Below the pieces are notes generated by a model. That model was given only the letters and a program-made list of their open reading frames with translations, did no database searches and was not told the origin of the DNA. A stretch of DNA of 64,000 bases from Chimonanthus salicifolius (Eukaryota; Streptophyta; Magnoliopsida; Laurales; Calycanthaceae): contig CM023536.1 in NCBI GenBank assembly GCA_013350335.1, positions 43,036,314-43,100,313 of the forward strand, written 5' to 3'. This document shows, one piece after another, positions 1 through 10,612 of this stretch. The position numbers were made by a program, and so were the translations under genes. How positions within the stretch are numbered: the first letter of the stretch is position 1; each line of letters begins with the position of its first letter.

Positions 1-650
1 TTCATGTCGATCATTGCCTGTAATCACTATATCATCAACATAAACTAAAACAATTACTGTACCAGAAATACCTTTCTTGACAAGTAAAGACGAGTCAGTT
101 GCACTCCGTTTAAGATCATTACTTATGAGAACATAGCTGAGCTTAACATACCAAGCACGAGGAGACTGCTTAAGTCCGTATATGACCTTTTTTAATTTGC
201 ACACAAATCCAACTTTGAATTCTTATGGATGACTCGGTGGAACGCTCATATAAATCTCCTCTTCTAAGTCACCATGAAGGAAATAATTTTTAACATTCAT
301 TTGGAATAATTCCCAACCTTGATTCGCATGCTAAAGAGATAAGCACTTGAAAAGTATTCATCTTTGTAACAAGTGCGAAGGTTTCTATATAATCCTCACC
401 ATATGTTTGCGTAAAGCCTCTGGCAACAAGTCTGGTTTTGTGTCGTTCCACTGTTCTATCACTCTTATATTTTATTTTATATATCCAACGACACCCAACC
501 GTTTTCTTTCCTGGAGGCAATTTATCAACATCCCAAGTTTTATTTTTATCCAGTGCTTGCAATTCTTCTTTCATGGCATCTTTTTAGACATGAATAGAGT
601 TGACTTCTCGGAAAGTCTTTGGCTCTAGTTCACAAGGCACTGCACTCAGG
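1..650 (-). pseudogene. copia reverse transcriptase, N-terminal half, broken
   Basis: The translation at 574-290 carries the block that opens copia reverse transcriptase: KTWDV, then GCRWIYKIKYKSD, then RLVARGFTQTYGEDY. After a frameshift near 290 the frame resumes with a stretch ending YGLKQSPRAW at about 200-150. The catalytic YVDD motif is encoded at 42-31, followed by IVITGND. A stop codon interrupts the part near 220, and a further stop lies upstream of the first block near 580. The enzyme would copy element RNA into DNA inside a gag particle; this copy is a relic. The assignment to copia rather than gypsy rests on these motifs and on integrase lying upstream of reverse transcriptase. 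Confidence 0.92.
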
Positions 651-927
651 AAGGCCTAATGAGACTGAGTAACATCATTATAAGTCAGGCAAGCTTCCAT
701 TGGATAGGATACTGCATGGTACGTGAAAAATTCTTTCATTCTTTTCGGAGGACGAGTCTCTCTACTCGATCTTGGCAACGGAAGAGGAAGTGCCGGAGAG
801 TTAGTTGTTGTAGATATTGGACTCTCTGGAGAGATAGTCTCAGTAGAAGATGCCAGTATTTTAGTTGCTGCAGTTAGACTTTCCAGAACGATAATCTCAG
901 GTTGTCGACTTCCAGGGACAACGTTAG

Positions 928-1845
928 TCACCATGGGAAGAGGTACCAAGTCAGACAAGTTCTCCCCCTGGAACCGAGTGCTAGAATCACCTTGTGCTTG
1001 GAAATCAGGTCAGATTCAACAACGCGGACATCACGGGATACAATAATCTTACGACCCGTTGGGTCATAACAAATATACCCTTTCTGTGTGAAGGAATATC
1101 CGAAGAAGACACACCGTATAGATTTGGCATCCAATTTATCACGATGAAGTGCTTGCCGATGTACATAATAGACACAACCAAACACACGTAGGTGAGAGAG
1201 GTCAAGTTGTATGTTCTTCAATACGTCCAATGGTGATTTAAACTAGAGAATGTGACTAGGAAGTCGATTAATCAAATAGATGACAGTCAGGACGCCATGC
1301 GACCAATATTTCTCAGGAATATTCATTTGAAATATAAGAGCTCGAGCAATCTCTAATATATGACAGTTTTTCCATTCTGCCACGCCATTCTGTTGTGGGG
1401 TACCCACACAACTAGTTTGATGAATGATGCCTTTGTCATGAGTATATGCAGTGAAAGGGGCATTGATGTATTCAAAGCCATTGTCAGAGCCCAAAAGTTT
1501 AATCTTGGCCTAAAATTGGTTAGTGACCATGTAGTGGAAATCTTTAAAAGCAGATAACATATCAGATTTAGATTTGAGTAAGTAGAGCCAAGTAACATGA
1601 GTGTAATCATCAATGAAAAATACAAAATATTTAAAACCATCATACGAAGCAATTGGGGCACTCCACAAATTAGAATGAATCAGTTCAAAACATTCAATGG
1701 ACTTAGACGTAGAAAAAATGAAAAGTAAACGAGTTTGTTTAGAACATTGACACACATCACACACACTAGACTGAACAGAAACAGAAGGAAAAAGGCATGA
1801 CAAAATGCGACTGGAAGGATGGCCAAACTGTTGGTGCAGTATGTG
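928..1845 (-). pseudogene. copia integrase with GAG-pre-integrase zinc-binding region, broken
   Basis: From 1845 downward on the minus strand the translation shows a degenerate His-His/Cys-Cys zinc-binding region: a QQFGHPS block, then CDVCQCSKQTR at about 1760. The catalytic core follows with FIDDYTHVTWLY (first Asp), GSDNGFEY (second Asp, about 1490) and GTPQQNGVAEW (catalytic Glu, about 1385). The C-terminal part contains LRVFGCVYYVH and FFGYS followed by KGYICYDP. The core is split over at least three frames with frameshifts near 1510 and 1240. Integrase joins element cDNA to the host chromosome. All three acidic residues are still visible, but the frame is not continuous. Confidence 0.92.
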
Positions 1846-2071
1846 TCTTTATACTAATTCTTTGGTATGATAGACTTTATTAGGGGAATGTAGCATGTAT
1901 AGCCCATTGGTATAAGTGCCTTAACCAATCGTCATCTTTGACGTTCGATCCTGAAAGACAATAGAGTTAGGAGAGAAAATAACATCACAGTTCAAAGAAT
2001 TAGTAATTTTTCCAATGGACAAGAGTTGAGTTGGAAAAGAAGGAACAACCAAAGCAATGGATGGAACATTA

Positions 2072-3187
2072 TTAGAAAAAAAAATCGATTTTATCATTTC
2101 CCTCCACGGGAACCATAGTTCCATTGGCTAATGAAACATCATGATTATGTGACTGTTTGTAAAAAGCAAACACCGAAAAAGGGGAATTAGCCATATGGTA
2201 AGTGGCTCCAGAATCAATAATCCAAGAATGGCCATTAGAGTGTGAAGCAAGAAAAGCATGAAGAGTACCTGCAAATTGAGACGAAGCAGGAGGACTTGGA
2301 GGAGGCATAGATTTACGGAGATCTTGCAAACCTGACTCAATTGATCCAGAGTGGTTGACGTGTCAGTGATAGCTGTTTGGCCTCTCTTTTTTGGACCAAA
2401 TTTAGGCTTGAGGTGAGGATATAACGACCAACAACGATCCTCGGAGTGCCCAATTTTTCCACAATGTTCAAAACGAGAATTATCCCGTTGTCCTTTATTG
2501 CGAACAAGAACTTTTGTTTCCTCAACCTCAGAGCTGTATCTGCGATCATTATTGTGAGTCAATAGAGCACTTGATTCAACTGTCGTGGGGGAAGGCGGAA
2601 GAGCAGATACATTGATCAAAGAGGGAAGCGGATCAATCATAAGTACAGTGCTCCTCAGATGTTCATATTCTGGCCGCAAAGCACTAAGTAAGGAAAAAAT
2701 ATGATCTTCTTCGACACGTTGCAAGAGAGTCTGTGCATCAGTAGTATGCGGCCGATACATATTTAATTCATCCCAGAGCCTCTTCATATGTCCAACAAGG
2801 TTACACAATTTCCTATCACCTTGTAGTGCCGTGGCAATCTCATTTTTAATGACATGCCTGTAACAGAGTCCCATAATACCTTGGCAGAGGTGGAGAAGGT
2901 TAAAATGCCAGCAATATGGGTTTCCATGGAATTAAGGAGCCAACAATGGACAAGCAGATCACTGGAAAGCCAATCATCATAGGCGGTATCTGAAGAGCCA
3001 GCTATAGTTGTATCAGGAGGTTTGGATGCAGAAGCAGTTGAAGGGCAGACACTCTTGCCATTAATAAAATCCAATTTTTCTTGCTATCAAGCGATAAAGT
3101 AACCGCTTGTGACCAGAGAACATAGTTTTGTTCATTCAATAGAACAAACGATGGCTTCAAATTTGGATTGCAATCGGACTCACCCAT
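2072..3187 (-). pseudogene. copia gag and aspartic protease, broken
   Basis: The gag start was placed at the ATG at 3187, because LLNEQNYVLWSQAV is the usual copia gag opening. Frameshifts near 3080 and 2870 move the reading frame before the capsid region (MKRLWDELNMYRP, then a LSALRPEYEHLR block). A zinc knuckle at about 2475-2430 reads EHCGKIGHSEDRCW. The residue expected to be its first Cys is Phe, so the CCHC finger looks defective. The protease active site, WIIDSGATYHM, is encoded at about 2232-2200. Gag would build the particle and the protease would cut the polyprotein. None of this is likely to be functional now. Confidence 0.9.
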
Positions 3188-4434
3188 TGAATCTTCTCAA
3201 TGATAAGAGAGAAACATGCAGACGGCTGTCACAACATTTTTTTTTTTTTGTGTGTGTGTGTGTGATCAACTAGCGTCTGGTAGAGCAACAACGAAACTTG
3301 TCTCCCCCTGTCGAGGAAACGGAAGAGACAAGATCAGATGCCTTGTTCTGGCACGGGTTAAAAACTGATGTTGTTGGTGATGCAAGGGTTGAAGCGGAGA
3401 TACCCTGTTTGACACGGGCAGATCTGCAGGCACGAATCAGAAAATGTGAGCCGCTCCAGGTGACCGGAAGCACAACCAGATACACCGTCTGTCGTTGACC
3501 GTAGACAAAGAGCTGGAAGCGACTGCTCGGTTCCCTGTCATCACATGATGAGCGAAGTGTATAATCCCAAGATTAGTACCCGAGACAACTAAAAAAAGGC
3601 TCCTAGGTGCTTGAACCACTGGAAGAGGAGGCACAAATGCCGAGAAGAAGGCTGCTCACAGTACGCAGGGCAGAAGAGGAACTGCAGAGCGAAACAGATC
3701 ACTTTTTCCCTTCCTTTTTTTGTTTATTTTTGTTTGACTGGAGAGAGGGCTGACGTGCACACTCCGGCTTACTCGAGCGGACAAAGGTTGTTGATGGAGA
3801 TCGAGAACAAGTTCTGAAACTAGATTTGAAATAGATCTGGGAAAGCAGAGATTGTTTCCACCAGATCTGGAAGAGGAACTCGAGTGAGACCTATTCAAGC
3901 AGTGACGACCTTGGCTGGTGTGCACGGCGGAAGGCTAGATTCCTCTTCGTGTTCTACATGACAGATCTGAGAAACACCCTCTCTGGTGAGCAGATCGGAA
4001 AAGAGGGCAGTAGTGGCAGGTCGAGAACCACCCAGAACATGAGAGGCGTCTCAGAAGATAGTCAGATCTGGGAGAGAAACAACAACAACAAATCGGAGAA
4101 GTGATGGAGAAAAGTTTTTTTTTTTTTTTTTTTTTAAATCTGGGTTTCTCCTGGATGAACAATAGTAAGAGAGTGAAATCAGATCTCTTTGTAACCATTG
4201 ATCTCAGGAGGTGGAGCAGATTTGGCAAATATTGAGAGCAGCAACAGCAAGTACTGAAGTAGAAAAGCCATGCCCAGAGAGGGCTAAACAGAGTAGGTGC
4301 GGAAAATCCCATGATGCAGCAGCAAACGAGAAGACGAGGCATAGATCTGGTTGCACCGCACACTGTGCAAAACCAAATGGTGGCTCGACAGTGAAGGTGT
4401 ACCCATAAGACCCAATTCGAAAACCCTAAGCGAA
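3188..4434 (-). other. Long untranslated leader of the copia element
   Basis: About 1.25 kb lies between the primer binding site and the gag start, longer than is usual for a copia leader. It contains a TG-repeat (about 3251-3263), many AGATCTG-type words and a T run at about 4116-4135. I found no domain in any frame. It could be an inserted or captured segment, or an unusually long leader of this family. Confidence 0.6.
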
Positions 4435-4442
4435 TGATACCA
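4435..4442 (-). other. tRNA primer binding site
   Basis: On the minus strand this reads TGGTATCA, which matches the first eight bases of the plant initiator-Met primer site. It directly abuts the LTR end ACA. The match stops after eight bases. Confidence 0.75.
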
Positions 4443-4653
4443 TGTAGAAAAACAATATGTCATAGATTCATCACACACGGAGACAAGGATTTACGTGGAA
4501 AACCCAAAATGGGAAAAACCACGGGAAAGGGAGAGAGTTTCTTATTATTTTTACGCACTTACAAATTACAACTGATGTGTATATATAAGGATAAACAAAA
4601 GTCCAATTTGAACTAGGAGTCTCACTCCAGTCGACCTCTCTTTCCTTTCAACA
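4443..4653 (-). repeat. 5' LTR of the copia element (211 bp)
   Basis: On the minus strand it begins TGTTGAAAGG and ends TTCTACA, giving TGT...ACA termini. A TATA box (CCTTATATATACA) lies near 4590-4575. The left boundary is fixed by the adjoining primer binding site. The right boundary is inferred from the TG terminus only. Confidence 0.75.
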
Positions 4654-5331
4654 ATATGTGATGTATGCCAGTATGGAAATGATGAAACATCATTCTTAAA
4701 ACCCCTTTGGAAATGATTTTTTCTTCTTCTGCATTTTACTATAACTACAGTTATTTTATTCTCCCTCTGCTCCCTCTTTAATCATCTACCGTCCATATTC
4801 ATTGGACCAAACACCCACCCTCTCTTACTCTTAAAAAAGCAAAGTGCCGCCCTCCTTTTCTTTCTAAACTTTTCCTTCAATTGTCTCATAAAATGACTTA
4901 TATCATTGATCTACATAGCATAAGGCCAAACTAGTTATTTATTGATTGTGGTGTCTTGAGTAAATGAAATGATTTGGATTTTATGGGTTGTTGAGTAGAA
5001 AGGCCAAGAAGAGAAGCAGAAATGGATTTTTTTCCCTCTATGTCTTGGAGTTTCAAGTATTTACACTTAAATAATGGAGTTACTTTTGTAATCAATATTA
5101 ATAGAAGGAATGGGACATTTCCAATTCATTTTCTCCTATATTCTTACTCCATTATACATTTACAGAGGAACAATCTTGCAAGTATATTGAAATTCTTTTA
5201 CAACAGTTCTCCTATCACTTTCTCCCAATGTTTCAGAATTACGGTTCATAAGTTTCTTGATAGCAAGCATAATTTCCAGATTTTTTTTTTTTTTGAATAG
5301 AAAGGGTAAAGGCAAGAAGCCAAGATAGATA
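4654..5331. other. Intergenic, no gene seen
   Basis: AT-rich sequence with a T run at about 5281-5294. It forms the left flank of the hAT insertion. No coding or RNA feature was found. Confidence 0.5.
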
Positions 5332-5339
5332 GATATAAG

Positions 5340-5535
5340 TAGGGCTGCAACTCGGGTCGGGTTTTGGCCTGACCCGCATGACCCGACTCGAGAAATCATG
5401 CGGGTCGGGTTACAATAGTCGGGCTATAGGGTCGGGTCGGGTTGAGAAAAGAAAAACCCGACCGAAATTCGGGTCGGGTTGGGCTGAGGCTTTTAAATTT
5501 CAACCAGACCCGAGAAGACCCGACCCGACCCTATT
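5340..5535 (+). repeat. Left terminal and subterminal repeat region of the hAT element
   Basis: The first 200 bases are dense in CGGGTCGGGT and its complement CCCGACCCGA on both strands, next to the terminal inverted repeat. Repeated subterminal motifs of this kind serve as transposase binding sites in Ac-like elements. That role is inferred here. Confidence 0.8.
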
Positions 5536-6856
5536 CTTATAAGTTAATATAAAAGGCTAGTTACCCCCAAATCTGAAACAAACCCTAGCAGACCTCTTTG
5601 TTTTCCAATTTCCATTGTTCCAGCCGAGCGTTTTTCCCCCTTCCCTCGTCGCCTCCTCTTCGGGTCGTTGTCATTTTTCCTCTTCTTCACCGACATCTCT
5701 TCCCGGCCGGACCTTGGTGAGTCTCTCTAACTAATATCTCTAACTGATATGCACATGTTTCTTACGATCACTTGACTAATCTTAGGAAAAAAATATTTTT
5801 TTATATGATTTTAAGTAATTGATTTTTTAAAAAATAAATCTCTCATGGATAACATGATTTCAACTACCGTATTCGCTTTTCTTTGAACATAAGTTAATCA
5901 CTTTTTTTTTATTCACCATTTAAAGGTAATTCTTGAAACTGGGTGACTTCCCAGTTCTTGTCCTACCAAGGCAGAAGTTTGTTGAAAGTTGAATATTATT
6001 CAGATAAAAATGAAAAAAAATTAAACTTTAAGGTTTTCTGCGTAAATTTTCTATCAGACTCATTACAAAAACTTTGAGGAAACTTTATTTCTTTTAAATG
6101 AATCTTTCATCTCACATAGTTATATGTGACAAAAAGAGAATCGTTTGTGTAGGATATGTAAGAAATTTCAATTTAAATTACTAGTATACTTTTCAAGGGT
6201 TTAAACTTTTACCATGCATGTCTCATGGAGTTAAAAGTGCTTTTCAGTGTTTTCAATGAGTAATTATTTTAAACTTTGTTATTTTTTTCAAAAGAAATGT
6301 GAAAAATGAATTCTTAGGAGAGAAACTAGAAAGCAATTTTCACAAATTATGAACTTTAAAATGTATGACTCAACTCATGGACTGATCATAGTTCAACTCT
6401 CTCATAGCCGAGATTCAACTCAACCATGGCTCATGCAAGCGAATCTTTCTTCAGTCATCTACAGCAAAGGGCCCACCTAATAGGTGGTGTGGCCTATTCA
6501 TTTCATTAGCAATAGGAGAAGATTAATAGATGAAAAGACTCACCAGTGAGTAGAGATAATAATTTTTGCATAATGAATTTTTCTCAAGTTAAAAAAATGT
6601 AAAGAAACTAATGTAAAAATGTGTTTTGAACGGGAAGACACCCATATCCATGTCCACACTATAGATTTTGGAAAAATTAAGTGTCTTGTTCAATGCCTGC
6701 ATCTATGGCCTTGCACATATCTGCCCATTGTTGTTCTAATGTTCTCTAAAAATGTTAGTTTGAGATATTCACTTGATAGAATATTCAACTCAAAATCAAG
6801 GCGAAGAACTTGATTTTTGTTGTTTACTTTTACAGTGCCTTTGTGAAAATAGTGTA
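5536..6856. other. hAT left interior, untranslated
   Basis: The segment at 5630-5720 is pyrimidine-rich (CCTCTTC-type) and resembles a plant 5' untranslated leader. It is followed by TTGGTGAGTC at about 5713, a plausible splice donor of a leader intron. The rest is AT-rich with no coding signal. A long leader intron before the transposase ATG is possible but not shown. Confidence 0.4.
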
Positions 6857-9163
6857 ATGGTTTCGCATAACGATGATGTTGATGTTGACATTGAAGTAAG
6901 ATTTCTTTTTCTTTCATTGATAGTTATTTATTATTTAATTCATTTTTCCTAGATTTATTTATGTTATTATCATAGTTGATTAATTATTATGTGTAATGTT
7001 TAATTAGGTGTTAGGATCTAATACTCCTGTCACTAATGACAATACCATCAATTCGACTACGGGTGATTGTTCAATTGCAACTAGTGTCAAATCAAAGAAA
7101 GGAGGATACCCACTAAAATCACATGTTTGGCAACATTTTACCAGAGACCCTAAAACTAAGGGGGATGATTTAATGGCAATTTGTAAATATTGCTATGGAA
7201 GATATAAAACTGCTTTTAAAAGTGGAACTAGCACTCTTAGTCGACATTTAACACGATGTACTGCGTATTCGGTGAAAGATAAGAGTCAGAAAGTTCTTAC
7301 CTTTGGTAGTGTTAAAAAAGAAGATGGTGATGAGGGAGTGGGAGCAGGCCTTGTGCCTTATAGTTTTAATATGGAACATGCACGAAGAGAATTGACCATT
7401 ATGATAGTTATGTTAGAGCTTCCATTTTCTATTGTTGATCATGCACCATTTCAAAGATTTGTGAAATGCATCAATCCTAGATTTCAATTCATCCCTCGTA
7501 CGACGGTTAGAAGAGAATTTTTGAAAATCTACCATTTGGAAAAAGCTAAGTTGAAATCATTTCTAAGTACTTCATACAAGCACATTTCTTTAACGTTTGA
7601 TTTGTGGACTTCCAACCAAACTTTGGGATATTTAAGTGTCACAACGCATTTTGTAGACAACAATTGGAAGTTACATAAGAAGATCCTTAGTTTTTGTATG
7701 GTTCCAGCACCACATACTGGCATAATTATTGCCAATATGATTGAGAGAAGCTTGATGAATATGATATAAAGAAGAGATGCACAATCACACTTGATAATGC
7801 GACAAACAACAAGTCAGCCATGGATAACCTCATGGAGACTCTTTCTCGAAAGGGAATTTTGTTACAACGGGGCAAATTCTTTCATATAAAATGTGCTGCA
7901 CATGTTGCTAACTTGATTGTACAAAATGGCTTAAATGAGATCAAATCATCAGTTGAAGCTATTCGCACATGTGTGAAATATGTGCGGTCGTCGCAATCTC
8001 GTAAGCAAGAGTTTGAGAGTTGTGTCTTGCAATAACATATTTCATCCTCTAAAGGCTTGTGCTTAGATGTGTGCACAAGGTGGAATTCAATATATTTTAT
8101 GTTAGCCTCTGCCTTACCATATGAGAGTGCATTTGTACGTATGAAGACGCGCAATCCTATTTACGCCAAGGATGTTGCTCCAACATTTGATGATTGGAGA
8201 AAGGCTGAGACCATTTCTAAGCTTTTGAAAGTTTTTTATAATGCTATAAAGGTTTTATCGGGGACAAAATATATCACTGCAAATCTTGCTTTTCATGAAG
8301 TGTATGAGATTCAAGCTCATTTACTTGAGATGTTGAAGAGCGATGATTCGTGCATTTCTTTAATGGCAAATAAGATGCAGCAAAAAATTGATAAATATTG
8401 GAAGAAATGCAATATACTATTTGCTATTGCTTTGGTATTAGATCCCTGTTACAAGTTGGAATATGTTGAATTTATGTATCATGAACTTTATTCATATTCT
8501 GATGCTGATGAATATACTCAAGTACTTCGTAAGGAGATAGTTGCACTTTTCAATGAGTACACTTCTTTCTCTTCTTCACTGCAAAAGCAAGTAGACACTT
8601 CTACTTCAACGGAGATGATGAATGATACTTCAACAGATTCTAAGAAAGAACAACTCCGAAAATCATTTCTTAGAAAGGGTGGTGGAAAGAATAATGTGGA
8701 CTTGAAGACGGAGCTTGAGCAGTATTATGAAGAGAAAATTTGTCCAGATGATCCTAATTTAGACATTTTGAGCTGGTGGAAAGTTAATAGTTCCAAATTT
8801 CCTATACTTTCTACGATGGCTCGAGCTATCTTAGCAATTCAAGTATCGACTGTTGTTTCAGAGTCCGCATTTAGTATTGGAAGTAGAGTCATCAACCAGT
8901 ACCGAAGTTCATTGAGTCCCGGAGTCTTACAGGCATTGGTTTGTACTCAAGATTGGCTAAGAAATGCCATAACTGACGATGTCGTGGAGGGAAGGGCCTG
9001 AAGTTTATGATCATGAAGACGATACTGATAGGATTGAATCAGGTAAAGACATTTATTTCTATCTATTTAGTATTTATTTCATTTTTTTATTGTATTGTTA
9101 CAATCTAATATTACTCTTGATCTTTTTTAAGGTGTCACTGAAGTTGAAGAAAACCAGATGTAA
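6857..9163 (+). pseudogene. hAT transposase, BED-finger type, three exons, few lesions
   Basis: Proposed exon 1 is 6857-6895 (13 codons ending at GAA, donor GTAAG). Its 112-bp intron ends in TTAG at 7007 and exon 2 continues in the same frame. A 3' intron at 9043-9131 (GTAAAG...TTTTAAG) would join DRIES to GVTEVEENQM and a stop. The BED zinc finger is at about 7100-7260 (HVWQHFTRDP, CKYC, SRHLTRC). The acidic triad is visible: Asp in FDLWTSNQ, Asp in ITLDNATNN and Glu in SESAFSIGSR. The C-terminal dimerisation domain fits hAT (TRWNSIYFML, then QYRSSLSPG). Three lesions are seen: a frameshift near 7750, a TAA stop at 8033-8035, and a probable indel near 8980-8995 before the tail. The family cuts and pastes its element. 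This copy should be inactive unless an alternative transcript avoids the lesions. Confidence 0.9.
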
Positions 9164-10413
9164 TTGGTAATAAATGGTACTTTTCTTAAATCTTTTCTCC
9201 TTATGAATAAATTATTTCTGATTTTCAATCATCGCTTCATGTATTTATAGGTTGATCAGCACTCCTTCTGGGACAACCCTGAGAATTATCTAAAACCTCC
9301 GTATTTGCGAAGTTGTGGGTGATTCAGCCTTGCTGAGAAAGCCCTTAATCCCATCTTCTGGGGAGTTGGTGGAGAAGAATCCTTTGTCTGAAAATTCAGT
9401 GGACAACGATGACGATGAGGAGCATAGCGGGAGTGGGGATTCTTATAAGGAGAAGGAAGATGAATGGGTGGATATTATGCATATCAATATCATGTAGCAT
9501 ATGATATGACATTATTATGAAATATTGCTTTTATTTATATTTGCATTAGATATTTGCTTTAAAACTCTAGATTGTCTTATATGCTTCTGGAATGCTCCTT
9601 GCATTTGTTTGAAACTGCTTCTTCCTATTCTCAAATCTTTTTTTTTTTTTTTTTCATGTTAGGACTTGGAGTCAATTTTCTCTGTCTTTTACATTCAACA
9701 CCATCATTAATACCCTCATTATTCAACTAGTGATACAATATCATCAGTCAATGCACTATATTTTGCCGGGCATAAATTATGTACAGATGTTGATACATCA
9801 AAATATTAACCAATATGTGTAAAATATCAGTCTAGTAAATGAGATTTTGTCAACCTGATATTTTGGTTTTGTCAGGAAATAGCTCTGTTTCTATGGGGTA
9901 AGACCTCAGTTACAAATTTCAGCTGAAATATGAAGTATTGGCTAAAAATTTTGGTTTAAACCTGAAATGAGATATGCATCTTTCAAAAATATCAGTTGAT
10001 CTTTCTGAAATATTGCTGATATTTTGAAATTTTCAGAATTTCTTTGGTCCCAGTAGAGACTGAAAAATTCCTGGGATTGAATTTATAACTGAGTGTAGGA
10101 CTGATGAGAGATGATGGTATTAATGATGGTGTTGAATGTAGAAGACATCAAATATTTCCTTTTTGCATCTTACCGATCTCGCCATACCTTTTAATGTGAT
10201 TCCTACTGGAGTTAATTTGGTTTGTGATGGGTTAATCATTCTACTAATTATCTAAAATTGAATTTACTGATTTTTGGGTTTTCAAGCTTGGAGCTAGGAA
10301 GATGCATTGTATTATTAAATTATTATAGTTGAAATGGAAATGACTTATTTGAAGCCATGAACTTTGGAGTCGCACAGTGAGCATTTTACCAGTTGTGCTT
10401 GTCAATATTTAAG
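9164..10413. other. hAT right interior, no clear gene
   Basis: A short acidic reading frame at 9315-9497 (60 codons, LLRKPLIPSS then DNDDDEEHSGSGDS) lies just downstream of the transposase. It could be an extra exon or captured host sequence; I recognise no domain. The rest is AT-rich with a T run at about 9638-9654. Confidence 0.35.
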
Positions 10414-10604
10414 ATTCGGGTCGGGTCGGGTCGGGTCAAGGGACGGGCCGGGTTGGGTTAAGGGTATTACAATCTCGGGTCTGGTCGGGTTCACTATTTC
10501 GGATTTTTTATTCGGGTCGGGTCGGGTTGGGTTCAATATGGAGTAAGTTGGATTAGGGTTGGGTTTATTAAAACCCGGCCCACCCGACCCGAGTTGCAGC
10601 CCTA
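10414..10604 (-). repeat. Right terminal and subterminal repeat region of the hAT element
   Basis: CGGGTCGGGT words recur from 10416 onward, and the end is the inverted copy of the left terminus. It mirrors 5340-5535. Confidence 0.8.
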
Positions 10605-10612
10605 GATATAAG

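Larger units (their letters stand above)
1..4653 (-). mobile_element. Ty1/copia LTR retrotransposon, decayed, cut by the window start
   Basis: Read on the minus strand, the order is 5' LTR, primer binding site, long leader, gag, protease, integrase and the first half of reverse transcriptase, which is the Ty1/copia order. The remaining reverse transcriptase, RNase H and the 3' LTR lie outside the window. The reading frame is broken many times by frameshifts and stops, so the copy cannot encode its own proteins. No target duplication can be tested because the other end is missing. The base immediately outside the 5' LTR is 4654. Confidence 0.93.
5340..10604 (+). mobile_element. Complete hAT-superfamily DNA transposon (5.27 kb)
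   Basis: The element starts TAGGGCTGCAACTCGGG and ends CCCGAGTTGCAGCCCTA, a long terminal inverted repeat. It is flanked on both sides by the same 8 bp, GATATAAG (5332-5339 and 10605-10612), the duplication length made by hAT transposases. A transposase gene lies inside. The exact duplication and well-kept termini suggest a fairly young insertion or a copy under little erosion. Outside the transposase gene, roughly 1.3 kb on the left and 1.4 kb on the right is AT-rich DNA with no recognised coding region. Confidence 0.95.

Noticed and set aside
5340..5535. CGGGTCGGGT runs as a telomere-like or satellite repeat
   Set aside because: They occur only at the two ends of the hAT element and in its MITEs, on both strands, and so are subterminal transposon repeats.
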